Shown: piece after piece, positions 37,701 through 48,922 of the stretch | Numbering within the stretch: position 1 is the stretch's first letter | How the letters are laid out: each line of letters starts with the position of its first letter | NCBI GenBank assembly: GCA_963854835.1 | Contig: OY978525.1 | Span: 26,063,253-26,127,252 of the forward strand | DNA: 64,000 nt | Source of the DNA: Megamerina dolium | Lineage: Eukaryota; Arthropoda; Insecta; Diptera; Megamerinidae | Direction: 5' to 3' | The notes under the pieces: generated by a model | Database searches by the model: none | What the model was told of the DNA's origin: nothing | Seen by the model: only the letters and a program-made list of their open reading frames with translations | Position numbers and translations under genes: made by a program

Positions 37701-40700
37701 GGTTTGAAGCCACACTGCTTAGATCCAATCAGGTTGCTGTGCATAGGCTTCAATTTTTCACACAATACGCACGATATGACCACAGGGATAAGACTTCAGG
37801 ACAAGAATTCAGGGACTCAAAATCCATTAAAAGTGAGCAGCGAACATCTTGCTTTTTTGTGTGGGATCTCAATCTAATCTCAAAAAATTTACAAAAATAT
37901 TCGAAGAACTATGATTTTCGGTTCAGAAAGAAACCTGAGGCTGATGATGGAAATTCGATTATGAACTCAGATTCGATTCAGAGATCCAAAATTCATAGAA
38001 GATAACTACTCTGCAAAAATAGCTGAACAATAATGTTTTCGAGATTAGAAAGAAGCCTGAGGATGTAGGCGATAATCCGATCGCAGATTCGAATTGGGCG
38101 ATCCAAAATTCATAGAATATAATTACTCTCGCCCATGGACATTCTACCTTTTTCGTGGGACTGTGTCCCATTCTATGAGTTCACCCTCAAATTTCTTTCT
38201 AACCTCTAAAACCATTCAAAATTAACGAAACAAAATGTGTTTTTTGAGCTTAGAAAGAAGCTTGATGGTGATGGAGATAATGGCACCATGGATTCCAATT
38301 CGGCGCCTCAAAATCCATAAAATATAACAATTGTAGTTCTACAAAAAATAACTGAAAATTGATGTGATCCGTTCGACCAACCACCGTGCAACAGCTTGGG
38401 TACGCTCTCAGCCAAATAGAATGCCTCAGGATTTAAGGACTAAAAAATGTGACTTCTCGAGTCCGTAGGACTTAGTACATTCTTATGGGGCTGTATACAT
38501 AAATACAAAATGTTTAATTTCTAGCTTCTGATTACTTTACTTTACTTTGTTTATTACCATTAAAATAACCGTAATTCATAAGTAATTGATTACAAAAATA
38601 ATCAATTAAGTACAATCTTTGGTAGTAATTGTATATGTTTCTGATTACTATTATTTTACTAGATTATGCTTACTTTTATCCTGATTGATAAAATTTATAA
38701 TATAATTGTAATTGTTTACAAAAATAATCAACAAACTAAGTCGTAATTATATATATTTTTGATTGTGATTACTTTACTGGATTATGATTAATTTAACTTA
38801 GTTTTTTTTTTATTACATTTAAAATAATCGTAATTCATTACAACAATATTCGAAATTCTACAAGTAATCGTATATTATTATATTATATTATTTGGAATAT
38901 AATTAGTGCAATTGTAATCCGAATGATTTCCATTAAATTACATTCCATATTGTTTTTTTTTCTAGGTCTTTCGAATATTCCTTAATAATTCATTACCATT
39001 GTTGATTACTACAGCTGTATCAGCAGTACGTTGTTTGGATATTAATGCGAATCGTAGTAAAATTGCTGTAGTAGATGATGCTGGACGTTTGGTAGTACGT
39101 GATATTATCAATGAGACAATTTTATATCAGGTATGAGCAATAGATTTTTCTCACTGAGCTGGAAATAACATACATTTTCGTATTTGCTCAGGATACTGGT
39201 GTCAATTCAGTTACTTGGAATACTCATTTAGATTCTATGCTATGCTATACACATACAAAAGGTGGCCTTAGTGTACGTGTTGGTAATCTACCACCACGTG
39301 CACCACAAAATATATTAGGTGTCGTAGTGGGTCTATGCGGATCGACTGCTTTCTGTTTGCGTGGTAATATTATGCATAATATACCGTTGGCATTGGGTGC
39401 GACAATGTGGCAGTTTATTGAAGCGGGTTTATTCGAGTAAATCGTTGTACCAAGAAAAAGCAAATCTACGGCCATCTTCTGAATTTCACTTTCGATGACA
39501 ATTGATTCGAAATAAATTTAAGACAAGAATCAGTTATTCTAAATTTCAACATGTGAAATACACAATATAAAGAGTTGTCATAGAGTCCGATAAAGATTTT
39601 TCTTTATAAAATCTGAAATCGATTAGGTCCGGTTTCATGTTCGAATGGAATTAAATGTCATATTCCAACAAGAATCTGCTGTAAACGATATTACATTTTA
39701 TAAATGAATTTGCATCAGATTAAAATTCGATTTCGGCTATGAAAAAGAGTTAAAATAGCAAATGTTTCACCGATGGTGGTAAAACCGATTTCGAAAGAAA
39801 GTGAAATTCAGAACATGCAATAAAAGAAATCTGAAGATATTTCATATAAAATTTCCATTCCAGAGAAGCATATCAAGTTGCTTGTCTAGGTGTAACAAAT
39901 TCAGATTGGGAAGGTCTTGCACAATCTGCTTTAGAAGCGTTACATTTGAATATTGCACGGGATGCTTATGTTAAAGTACGCAATTTACCATGGCTGCAAA
40001 TTATTGCCAATCTGCAAGATAAACAACGACGTTCAGAAGTACCAAAAGAAGTATTACAGGCAGAGATTTGTGCTTATTCGGGAAAATATAAAGAAGCAGC
40101 ACGATTCTTTCAAAAATGTGGACAAACTAAGCGCGCTTTGGAAATGTATACCGATTTACGTATGTTCGATTTGGCTGAAGAGTTTCTCAAGGATGGTACT
40201 GAGGAGGAGAAACGTGAATTGGTGCGTAAACGTGCCGAATGGGCATATTCGGTGAAGGAACCACGTGCTGCAGCTGAATTATTACTTTCGGCCGGAGAAA
40301 ATGAGAAAGCTATTGAAATTGTCGCCGAACAGGGCTGGGCTGATGTGTAAATATCTCAAATTTTCGCAATTTTGTTTTTATTGTTTTTTTTTTATCATTT
40401 ACTCGCATTTATGCAGTCTCTATGATATTGGACGTCGACTGAGTTTAACCGATCACAAATCGCTCGAACTGGTTGCATTCAATTTGAAACGTCTTAAAGC
40501 ATTACCATTGGCAGCGGATATATTTAAGAAAATTGGCGATGAAGCGCAAGTCGTGCAGTTACATGTCGAGGCTCATGATTGGGATGAGGCATTCCGTTTG
40601 GCTGAAAACGTACCCAAGCTATTGCCGAATGTTCATTATCAACATGCGCAATGGTTGGCTGAAGCGGATCAATTCATTGAGGCGCATAAGGGTGAGTGTA

Positions 40701-43700
40701 ACGAATATCGATATTTTTTTGACAAATAACTAAATGCCGATTCCAAGCACTTTTTCTAAGAAAAATGAAGCTAAAAGTAAAATCACTATACACTAAGACT
40801 GTAAAAATAAAATGTGTTGATAACTGCATTGGTTCACTACGTTCGAACCGGAAACTGTTAATTTAGATCTACTGGCTCCTCAGTGACGAAACGGCCGACA
40901 AATGTGCAAAACATCATGATGGATCGGAACAACCGGAGGTGATAGATATTTCTAAGGACTGGAATAAACCGATGACGTACTAAGATCTTCTAAAATTTAG
41001 TAGAAGATATCTCCGAACTCTTGTAAGGCGCCAAGCTGACTATGCCAACAGATAGTAAAGGCCATGGAGCTAACTTCTTCGTAAATGCTCCATTTGAGGC
41101 AGCGATCAAGCCACTAAGTATGCTAAGGCTGTGAAATCAAAGTGTTTGGAGCACTGCAAAGGATCACTACATTCGATCCGACAATATGTGATTCAGCTTT
41201 TTTTGGGTACCCGACTATCGCGGTATATCCGGCGACGAAGACGAGGAGCAACATATGACAGACACTTATAAGGAATAACCAAAACGGAGTGGAAATCTAT
41301 ATAGAAGTATATGGCCTGAAAAAAACCACGGAAGTACAAATACTTTTCCCTAACTTCTTCCACTTCGAAATTCATGGAGCTAATTTCGTAGTAAATATTC
41401 ATTTGTGTAGACATTGTGAAGGCACCAATGAAATCACTATATGCTAAGACTGTGAAAGCAAAATGCGTTCAGCACAACAGAAAACCACCACGTTCGATTC
41501 GATTGATCGGAACAACCGGACAACTAACAGGTGGTATCATATTTTTAAAAACGAATAGAAGACGGAATATAACAACTGAATGCCGGACATCCTGAAGTAT
41601 GTAGTCCAAAATAAACCCAGGGTAAATTTATACTCTTCTAGTACGATCTTGGTGCGATTATCTTTGACGTAATCGAGAAATTAGCGGAAGTGGGGCTAGC
41701 TGATATTCTAAAAATTCATAAAACTTCAGTATAGTTTACAGCCACTAGCTTATAGAATAAAGAGTGTTATCTTTTTCCAAACTAGTGTTATAACACATAA
41801 AAATAAAAAAAAATAAAAATATGTGGCACTTAAAGCCCCAAAGGGCTCATTGGCCGAGCTTCTCTTCCATTACTGTTGTGCGTCTTAAATTTGGACAGTA
41901 TTAGAAGGGACCTACTTATTTTAGCCGGTTCCGAACGGCAGAACACTTGTGACAACACTTTTTCTGAGCTTTGTCACAGAGTTATTTTAGAAGCGTTTTC
42001 ATGGCAAGTTGTTACTGTCGGAAGAATTGCCAATTGCTTGCCGACAGGTGGGTACCATTCGAAAGAAAAATCTTATCGATATTAAATTTGTTATGCATCA
42101 GCCGGGGATTGAACCATAACCTACAGATCAGAAGGCGAACACACTAACCGCTGAGCTACGGCACGTTTTTCAACTTTATATAACACATACTATGTGTTAT
42201 AACACATAGTAGTTGAAAAACGGGAAAACCAGTCCAAACATTTAAAATGTCCATATTTTTCCCTTCATGATTGCAAGTTTGGGTTCTGCTTTTCCCACTT
42301 ATGGATAAGATGTGTCTCAACGGTAACGCTCGGCTGCAAATGCTCTAATTTCCTATGATACCCTCATACTACTACTACCACTTTTCGTAATTGTAACGTA
42401 AGTCTTTCCAAAGTAGGTCCGTATTTAAAACAATTTTTTACGATTTTGTCCTCAAATTAAATTTTGTTTGACCCCAAACATATCCTCACTACTATTGTAC
42501 TTTTCGTGAATGTAAAATCAGATTTGTCTATGTAGATCGTCCATTTTGTAACGGTCATTTAAAGCTTCACGACTTTTACCGTAAATTTAAATTCCTTAAT
42601 GTCGAAATCCGTTTCACTACTACTTCTCATGGAGGTAACGTCAGTTTGTTCGAAATTAGTCTGGCATTTTGTAGAGGTCATTTAATTAATTGATAGCCGA
42701 CAGGTGGGCAACGTTGATTTTTACGATTTCTACCTAAAAATTGAATTCCTTTACCTCGTACGTCGCCTCTGTCAGTCAGTTTTCCCAAACTAGGTCCGTC
42801 ATTTTGAAACGACCAATTAATTTTTTACGATTTCGTCCTCAAATTTGAATGTCTGGACCTCGAAAACTTCCCGTATTATTAGTTTTCGTGAATGTAACGT
42901 CAGTTCTTCCAAAGTAGGTCCGCCATTTTGTAAAGACCATTTAAGATTTCACGATTTTGACTCCAATTTAAATTCCATGCCGCCGAAAATTTTCTCACTA
43001 CTACATCTCGTGGACCTAACGTAAGTTTTACCAAAGTACACTCGACATTTCGTGGCTACCATTATGTTGCACTCACAGACGTTTTTCGATATTAAAGTTG
43101 TCACACAGTAGGAGATTAAACCCACGAGCTACGGATCAGAAGGCCAAACTGAACGGCTTAAACGCGAATCCACGTTACGTCAATTTTACTAAAGTGTCAT
43201 TTAATTTGTACGATTTTGACCACAATATTGAATGCCTTGACCCAGAAAACTTCCCTTATTACTACGACTTTTCGTGAACGAAACATCAATTTTACCAAAG
43301 TAGGTCCATCATTTTATGGCAACCATTTAATTGTTTACGATTTTGACCTAAAATTTGAATTGCTTTTTAAATGTAAATCGGCAATCTACTTATGAAAGGT
43401 TCTTTTTTAATCTGCAGATATTGTTTTGTTTTTTACTATTTTTCTCTTTGTTTTGGTTAAAGAATCTAGTACATTTATTGTCTAGTGAATTAAATTTAAT
43501 TTTAATAAAAATTGATCGCAATTTTTTTTTTTTTCGTTTTTAGCTTATTTAAAAGCGGGTCGTACAAAGGAGGCTAATCGATTGCTTAAACAATTGAGCA
43601 CATCAGCCATTATCGAAGAACGTTTCTTAGATGCCAGTTATTTTTATTGGCTATTGGCAAAACAATATTTAGATATTTATTATGAAAAAGAGTATGTGCG

Positions 43701-46700
43701 ACTAACTTTTCGCTATAGAAATTCAATCATTTGATGATAACTTTTATATATTTTTTTTTTCCAGAGAACAAAATCCCATTGACTATCATTTGAAAGAGTA
43801 CAAAAATCATTTGCGTTATGCTAGAATTTATTATGCCTATAGTATTATATATAATTATACGAAAGAACCATTTACTACATATTCACCAGTGAGTCTATTC
43901 AATGTGAGTCGTTTCATATTGAACGAAGTGGAATATAAAGGTGCACCCAAGGGTGTTAGTATGTTGTAAGTATAATGTAATTGTAATGCATTTTCTTTAA
44001 TTATATATTAATAATAATACTCCATTATGCAGTGCTGTACTTTTTACATTGGCAAAACAAGCGAAATTTTTACAAGCGAATAAACTTTGTTTAGTAGTTA
44101 ATAAACGTTTACAATCATTGAAACCACCAGCTGGAATGCAGGATCAAATTGATGTAAATATGACAAAAAATTCAATTTAATTTTATTGTGAATTTCTCTA
44201 ATTTTCTTTCTGTATCGTTCACATAGATTAATTATTTGAATAGCAAAGCTTGTAAGAATGGTTTTAATGATCCTGAAGAATTATTACCACTCTGTTATAA
44301 ATGTTCCAATTATAGTCAACACTTGAATGGCAATAGTTGTCCGACATGCAAACAAGATTATATATTTTCTTTTATATCATTTGGTAAGCATTTAATTATT
44401 CGACAGTCGTGTTTTATTCGACAACTTGCTTTCTTTCTGCCAATAAAATGACGAAATATATCGATAAGTAACATCCCTGTACAGTAAAAAAATAAATGTA
44501 ATTGAGGGCACTAAACTTAAGGGGTTAGACCATTGTAGAATTTTCAAAAAATGGAAAAAAATTTGTTTATCTTAAATAGTCATTAATAGTCTCAAAAATA
44601 ATATACTAAATGATGGAAGGCGGGAAAAATGTCTAAGTGTATGAATTTCGAGTTTTGCCGCAAGACGTCTGAGGTATTCTCCGAGCACCTTTAAACTTTA
44701 AACGCGTTTTTCTCGAAACCACTTTTTTTGAGCTGGCCGGAAACATAACTCGAACAAATCTTAACCGATTGATTTGAAAATTTTTACAATACATTTGAAA
44801 TCGTTTTCTTCACCGACGTACGTAGGGGTCTTTTTAGAATTGTGCATATTTTTATATTTATAAACAATTTTTTGACGATTTTTTAGGTGAAATTTCGAAC
44901 TTTTTCTTCAAAGGGTCGCCATTTTACGAAAAATCAATTAATCCAAAAACCCCTACGTACTTTTCTTGCTATTGTAATTTCCCGCAATTTTCGATCTGAT
45001 TTTAGGTGAAATTTCGAACTTTTTCTTCAAAGGGTCGCCATTTTACGAAAAATCAATTAATCCAAAAACCCCTACGTACTTTTCTTGCTATTGTAATATG
45101 GAATCAGATCGAAAATTGCGGGCGCTATCTTTCCGGCCGTGCATCGCGGTGAAAAAAACACATCAACGGGGAAATGCTGCACAGCCGCTATTTTGTTTTT
45201 GAATCGGGCAACTTAATTGTTTTTTTGGACTTCAAGATTGACATTAAAAAATACTTTTTACAGAATTTGAATATCTGCATTTGTTTGGCCTACGAAAAAT
45301 CCCGAAATATGCCTTTTTTTTGTGCTCTACAGTGGTGTAACCCCTTAAGCAACATGCGCCTATAGTTGTGTCGAGTAAAACATGGCTATTTAACATTTTT
45401 TCATTACCTTCTGCATACTTTTTTATTTGTATATTACAGAAATTTTACCATTAGTGCAATTCTATCCGGAAGTTGATATATTAGATGCTGAAGCGGAACG
45501 TTTACTATTGGCACCACCTAAATCAAATGAAGATAATGATCCATTTAATGAGGTTAGAGTGATAATAATTCACCTATATTTTGGGGTATACCAGAGTTTA
45601 AAGTGCTGATTAATGAAGTAACCATTTAAAAATATTAACCTACAACAAGAAGATCAACAAAGCAACTATTCTAAAGGTACCGGGTCATATGGGTGGCTAA
45701 GTTTCACACAGATTGGATTTGAGGAAGTTGAAGCAGGATTGAGCTGCTCAAATTAAGGCAGTCAAAAACTTTGATTTCGCGCTACAACCTCAAAAGATTT
45801 CAGGAATGCATAATGTTAACGAAGAATAGCATGAGCTTTTGTGTTTATATCAGATCCCCATTAATTTTGTAGGGAAGTCTCCAAAAGAAGTGAAGGTAGG
45901 CAGTAATTTCTAGGCAATAATGGGGTTATTTTTGGATTTTCAGGTTCTTTTAAGTTTATTTTGCAGGGATGTCTCTGAAAGGTGTCAATATAGGGAGGAA
46001 GTATTTTCTGAAGAAATGGCTGATAGAATAAATGAATGAAAGTTGGGCATATATTTTACGCCTGTAAGGGCACCCTGGGAGCGGTGGGCGAATTTAATAA
46101 AAATATCAACGTCGTGTAGCATCTAGAAAAGACGAGGGTAGGGGTATTAATCAAGGGGGGGTGACGTTGGAATAAGAACAGTTTTCCTTGTTCATCAAGT
46201 AGACCATACGAACCCAGACTGAAGCCTGTTAATCTAAATATACCTTGAGGGCTAGCCGCAGTCAAGATCTTTTGTACCCAATTATGATACTAGAATCTCT
46301 TAAACCTCCCTTATGAAGGTTATGAAAAATAAATTTTGTCGGACTTTTGATAATTGAAGCTGACGGCGAAAAAGAGTAAGTGTTTAAAACGAAGTCTGAC
46401 CGAAGCCGAATGGGTAGAAATCTCCTCCTTCTTCAGACAGAGTTTACAGTACCGTGAATTAAACGATTATTAGTTGCAGCTCTGATCTGCTTAGTCTGAT
46501 TTAATCCTGTAAGGCATGTAAGTTAACTAATAGCTGTGTTTTTCGGAGATAGAGTAGGTCCAGTGTGCAAACTTTCATCCTGTAACTGTTTTTCTACGAT
46601 TGCTTTTGCCGATGTCAAGCTTATACCACAGAAAGGTTAAGGTCCTATCAATAGGGAGAATATGCTGATATCGTTAATTCATCCACCACTTCATTACCAT

Positions 46701-48649
46701 AATGCCATCAATGCAAGCAACATATCGTAATATGCTGCTGGCCGGGAGACAATGGCATTGATGGTAATGAAGTGGTGGATGAATTAACGATAACCTTATT
46801 GTTCACGGCAACTTTTTACAGAACCAGAAAACATCATTAACTATTTTTGAGGAGAACTCTCGCTTGGTTTTTCGAATAGATGTTTGCAGTATTGGGACCC
46901 CTAGCCAAAGGGTGATATGCGCAACATTCAATACCATGTTTTTCAACTTGTGAAACCAATTAGCCACGTGCCCCGTGTTGAGAAAACAAAATGAATAGGG
47001 ATCGGCAATATATTTTATCCCTCTAACGGCACCCTGAGAGAGGTGGGAGCAAATTCTATGAAAACGGTAATTTCTGTAGGGGATAAGTATGTTAAAAAAA
47101 TTATTGAAGATATAAAATTAATGAGAACCGGACATGATTTTGTATGCGGTTAGAAACGCAATGGATACCGCAGCTCAGTGGTTAGTGCGTTGGCCTTCTG
47201 ATCTGTACGTCATGGATTCAATCACCGGCTGAAGCATAAATGTAATGTCGAAAATAGTTTACTTTCGAATGTTACTCAACAGTACTGGAAGAGAAGCTCT
47301 GCCAAAGAACCCTTCAGGGCTTATAAGTGCCACATATTTATTTATTTTATTTTTTAGAAACGAACTACAACCTGACCTAGTCAAAATAACCCCGGATTTA
47401 AATTCCGGAGCAGATTGGTCCCGATTTAAAATACTCGGAGCCGTTAGCAAATAATACTACTGCCTTTTAATCTGGAGTATACGCGATTGACAGGTGTGCC
47501 CACTTCAACATCATACGTAAATTCCAGAATCTAAAGATTACAACCCTGACAAACAGCCAGACAGCTGACGAGCCACTCAACTCTAACCAAGTGAAATCAA
47601 AACTGGTGTTGGCTTGTCTTGGCAAGCTGAACAATCTCGGTGAATGTAATCAGTTGTGGATCCTTTGGGTTCCAGGACACATTTGGTATGGAGGAAAGGA
47701 GTTGGCAGACAAACTCGCCCGGAAGGGTGCGGCAACACCACTTATAGCCGCAGAACCCTTCTGTGGTCTGTGTAAGAGAGCCATATCCATACTCATTAAG
47801 AAGAAAAAATGTGTCAGAAAGACAATCATACTGAGGAAACCTACCAGTTGCAAGTTCCTCTTAGGAGCCTACAACCTAAAACGATTTGAGGAATGTATTA
47901 ACCTAAATAAAAATAACCTAAGGTTCATTACGGGAATACTGGGAACTGGGAACGGGAAATCAACTGAGAATATTTTCGGGTGAAACCTGCCGACACTGCA
48001 GGGAGGACAATGAAACTGCAAAACATGTGTTGGGAATATGCCTAGCGCTAATACACGCAAGAAAAATCATTTCGGGGAATTCTTTGTACCCGAAAATCCG
48101 TTGAAATCCAATAAAGTTAAACTTCCTTATGGATGCTGGATTTAGAGGCGTACTCCAAGTCCACGACAGGATGCACAATAGACCTAGGGTCGCAGCGCAA
48201 CATAATCCTTTAATAATAATAATAATCAGCACTTTAATCTGTTGCGTAAATACTTGTACTACTTCTACTGTAAATGTATATCTTTTCTATTCACTTCTAA
48301 TATTGCAATAAATTTTCTTTTAGGATGTTGCTAGTGCATTACCATTAAGTCTTGATCGTAATGCATTGCGTGCTATTGATCCGAGTCATATTTTAATTGT
48401 TAAACGACGTGATAAACATATAAAGAATATTTATTATCGCAATATATTACCAGATTTACAGGTGACTTTCTGTCCAGAGTGTCTACTGGTGAGTACCCTG
48501 TACATATTTGATCATATATATTTAATATCAACATTTTGCTTCTTTCATTCTAGGTATTTTATGCTGAGGACTTTGAATTACAAGTATTACAAAAAGGCTT
48601 TTGTCCATTTTGTCGTATGCCAGCTGATAAATTATTTGATGAATATTAA
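34703..48649 (+). CDS. Oseg1: Intraflagellar transport protein 122 (Oseg1)
   Basis: Fifteen coding exons give 1167 residues, all junctions in frame: 34703-34770, 34837-35067, 35131-35341, 35420-36244, 38966-39130, 39192-39436, 39864-40346, 40417-40691, 43544-43691, 43765-43965, 44033-44153, 44227-44383, 45440-45552, 48324-48488, 48554-48649. The protein is IFT122, a core subunit of the IFT-A complex that drives retrograde transport in cilia and import of membrane receptors. Two WD40 propellers occupy about residues 1-600, a TPR solenoid follows (repeated A/E-rich helices from exon 7), and the C-terminus has zinc-type cysteine pairs CYKC, CPTC, CPEC and CPFC. Human IFT122 is about 1240 residues. 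In flies it is expressed in ciliated sensory neurons. Five introns hold repeats. Confidence 0.95.
36430..36720. repeat. Degenerate repeat array, part 1 (IFT122 intron 4)
   Basis: Units of roughly 100-170 bases share AGATTAGAAAGAA, CCTGAGG, GATTCGAATT and CCAAAAT-CATAGAA. More units follow at 37900-38345 beyond the RTE fragment, so the LINE may have inserted into the array. Confidence 0.5.
36740..37785 (-). pseudogene. RTE-type LINE fragment, antisense in IFT122 intron 4
   Basis: Minus-strand pieces match the RT at 18.45 kb: [63 protein letters not shown] and the later [10 protein letters not shown]. Frames shift several times, and the YADD region is disrupted (LLAYADD split between frames). 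A deletion of about 230 bases removes the LRWLGHVERM block before the 3' end near 36740. Confidence 0.8.
37900..38345. repeat. Degenerate repeat array, part 2
   Basis: Continuation of the array at 36430-36720. At least three units begin near 37917, 38038 and 38247, each with GA(A/G)CTTAGAAAGAAGC-type openings and a CCAAAATTCATAGA segment. The following 600 bases up to exon 5 are simple AT-rich sequence with repeated GTAATTG and GATTAC words. Confidence 0.5.
39474..39814. repeat. Inverted-repeat element in IFT122 intron 6
   Basis: Left end TTCTGAATTTCACTTTC (39476-39492) and its inverse GAAAGTGAAATTCAGAA near 39797-39813 bound about 340 bases with no coding capacity. A related GAATTTCACTTTCGA word occurs at 22069 in PAN2, suggesting a dispersed family. 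Confidence 0.55.
40692..41799. other. IFT122 intron 8, proximal part
   Basis: No exon. Two loosely similar segments (about 40780-41170 and 41420-41620) share AAAGC/TAAAATGTGTT, GCAC-AAAGGATCAC and GATCGGAACAACCGGA, a degenerate direct duplication of unknown origin. Confidence 0.4.
41800..42164 (-). mobile_element. tRNA-derived SINE, long copy
   Basis: Read on the minus strand, the element starts with a tRNA-like head containing an A box (TAGCTCAGCGGTTAGTG) and a B box (GGTTCAATCCCC). A ~270-base body follows, and it ends GGGGCTTTAAGTGCCACAT with an (ATTT)-rich tail. A shorter relative lies at 47166-47357. Pol III promoter boxes plus a non-tRNA body and a simple tail define a SINE. Confidence 0.8.
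42240..43340. repeat. Degenerate tandem array in IFT122 intron 8
   Basis: Units of about 110-160 bases recur with CCAAAGTAGGTCCG(T/C)CATTTTG, GACCATTTAA, ACGATTTTGACC and TTTTCGTGAATGTAACGTCAG. I count at least six, near 42380, 42530, 42650, 42780, 42900 and 43270. A SINE-head-like fragment interrupts it at 43110-43180 (GATCAGAAGGCCAA). Confidence 0.6.
44516..45349. mobile_element. 834-bp inverted-repeat element in IFT122 intron 12
   Basis: Ends read CTTAAGGGGTTAGACCATTG (left) and, reversed, CTTAAGGGGTTACACCACTG (right). The interior contains an exact 97-base direct duplication (44881-44977 and 45000-45096). A 21-base perfect inverted repeat (44981-45001, 45102-45122) brackets the second copy. 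No coding frame. Confidence 0.7.
45553..46668. other. IFT122 intron 13, proximal part
   Basis: No exon or clear element. GGGCATATATTTTA/GCAATATATTTTATCC with CCCTG(G/A)GAG-GGTGGG occurs twice (46045-46090 and 47005-47050), a dispersed duplication. Confidence 0.4.
46670..46791. repeat. Palindromic hairpin element
   Basis: The arms 46670-46700 and 46761-46791 are a perfect 31-base inverted repeat (core TCATCCACCACTTCATTACC). Further AATGCCAT/ATGGCATT pairing inside leaves a loop of about 50 bases. Confidence 0.8.
47166..47357 (+). mobile_element. tRNA-derived SINE, internally deleted copy
   Basis: The head has GCAGCTCAGTGGTTAGTGCG and a B box (GATTCAATCACC). The 3' end GGGCTTATAAGTGCCACAT is followed by an ATTT tail, as in the copy at 41800-42164, but about 175 bases of the body are missing. 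Confidence 0.75.
47380..48215 (+). pseudogene. LINE RNase H and zinc-knuckle relic
   Basis: Plus-strand frames contain [20 protein letters not shown] and [10 protein letters not shown], the late RNase H motifs (WVPGHxGxxGNExAD) of I/R1/LOA-type LINEs. They are followed in another frame by [18 protein letters not shown], the C-terminal knuckle. The frame breaks near 47980. It sits in IFT122 intron 13. Confidence 0.75.
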
Positions 48650-48808
48650 CATAATTGTTAATATCTTTGATGCGGTATGAATAAGTATTTAAGAAAAGAA
48701 GTAAACAAAATGGTTGTATTAATTTTATATATTTATGTATTTTGTTTTCAAGATATTTATATACAATTTTACTAAGCTACAATATGTACTAAGGCTAAAA
48801 TGTATAAA

Positions 48809-48814
48809 AATAAA
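48809..48814 (+). other. Candidate poly(A) signal of IFT122
   Basis: AATAAA lies 160 bases after the IFT122 stop and only 109 bases before the NDOR1 stop codon on the opposite strand. Confidence 0.45.
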
Positions 48815-48922
48815 CTACATTAGAAAAATATTAAGATTCTCATAAATTGTATAATTCTCAATTCTACTACAAGGAACTATAATGACTAAATTAAATATAA
48901 ACAATTTTAAAATAAGCTAAAA

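Noticed and set aside
42090..42164. A functional tRNA gene
   Set aside because: A and B boxes are present, but the stems do not close well, and the sequence continues into a SINE body with a second dispersed copy.
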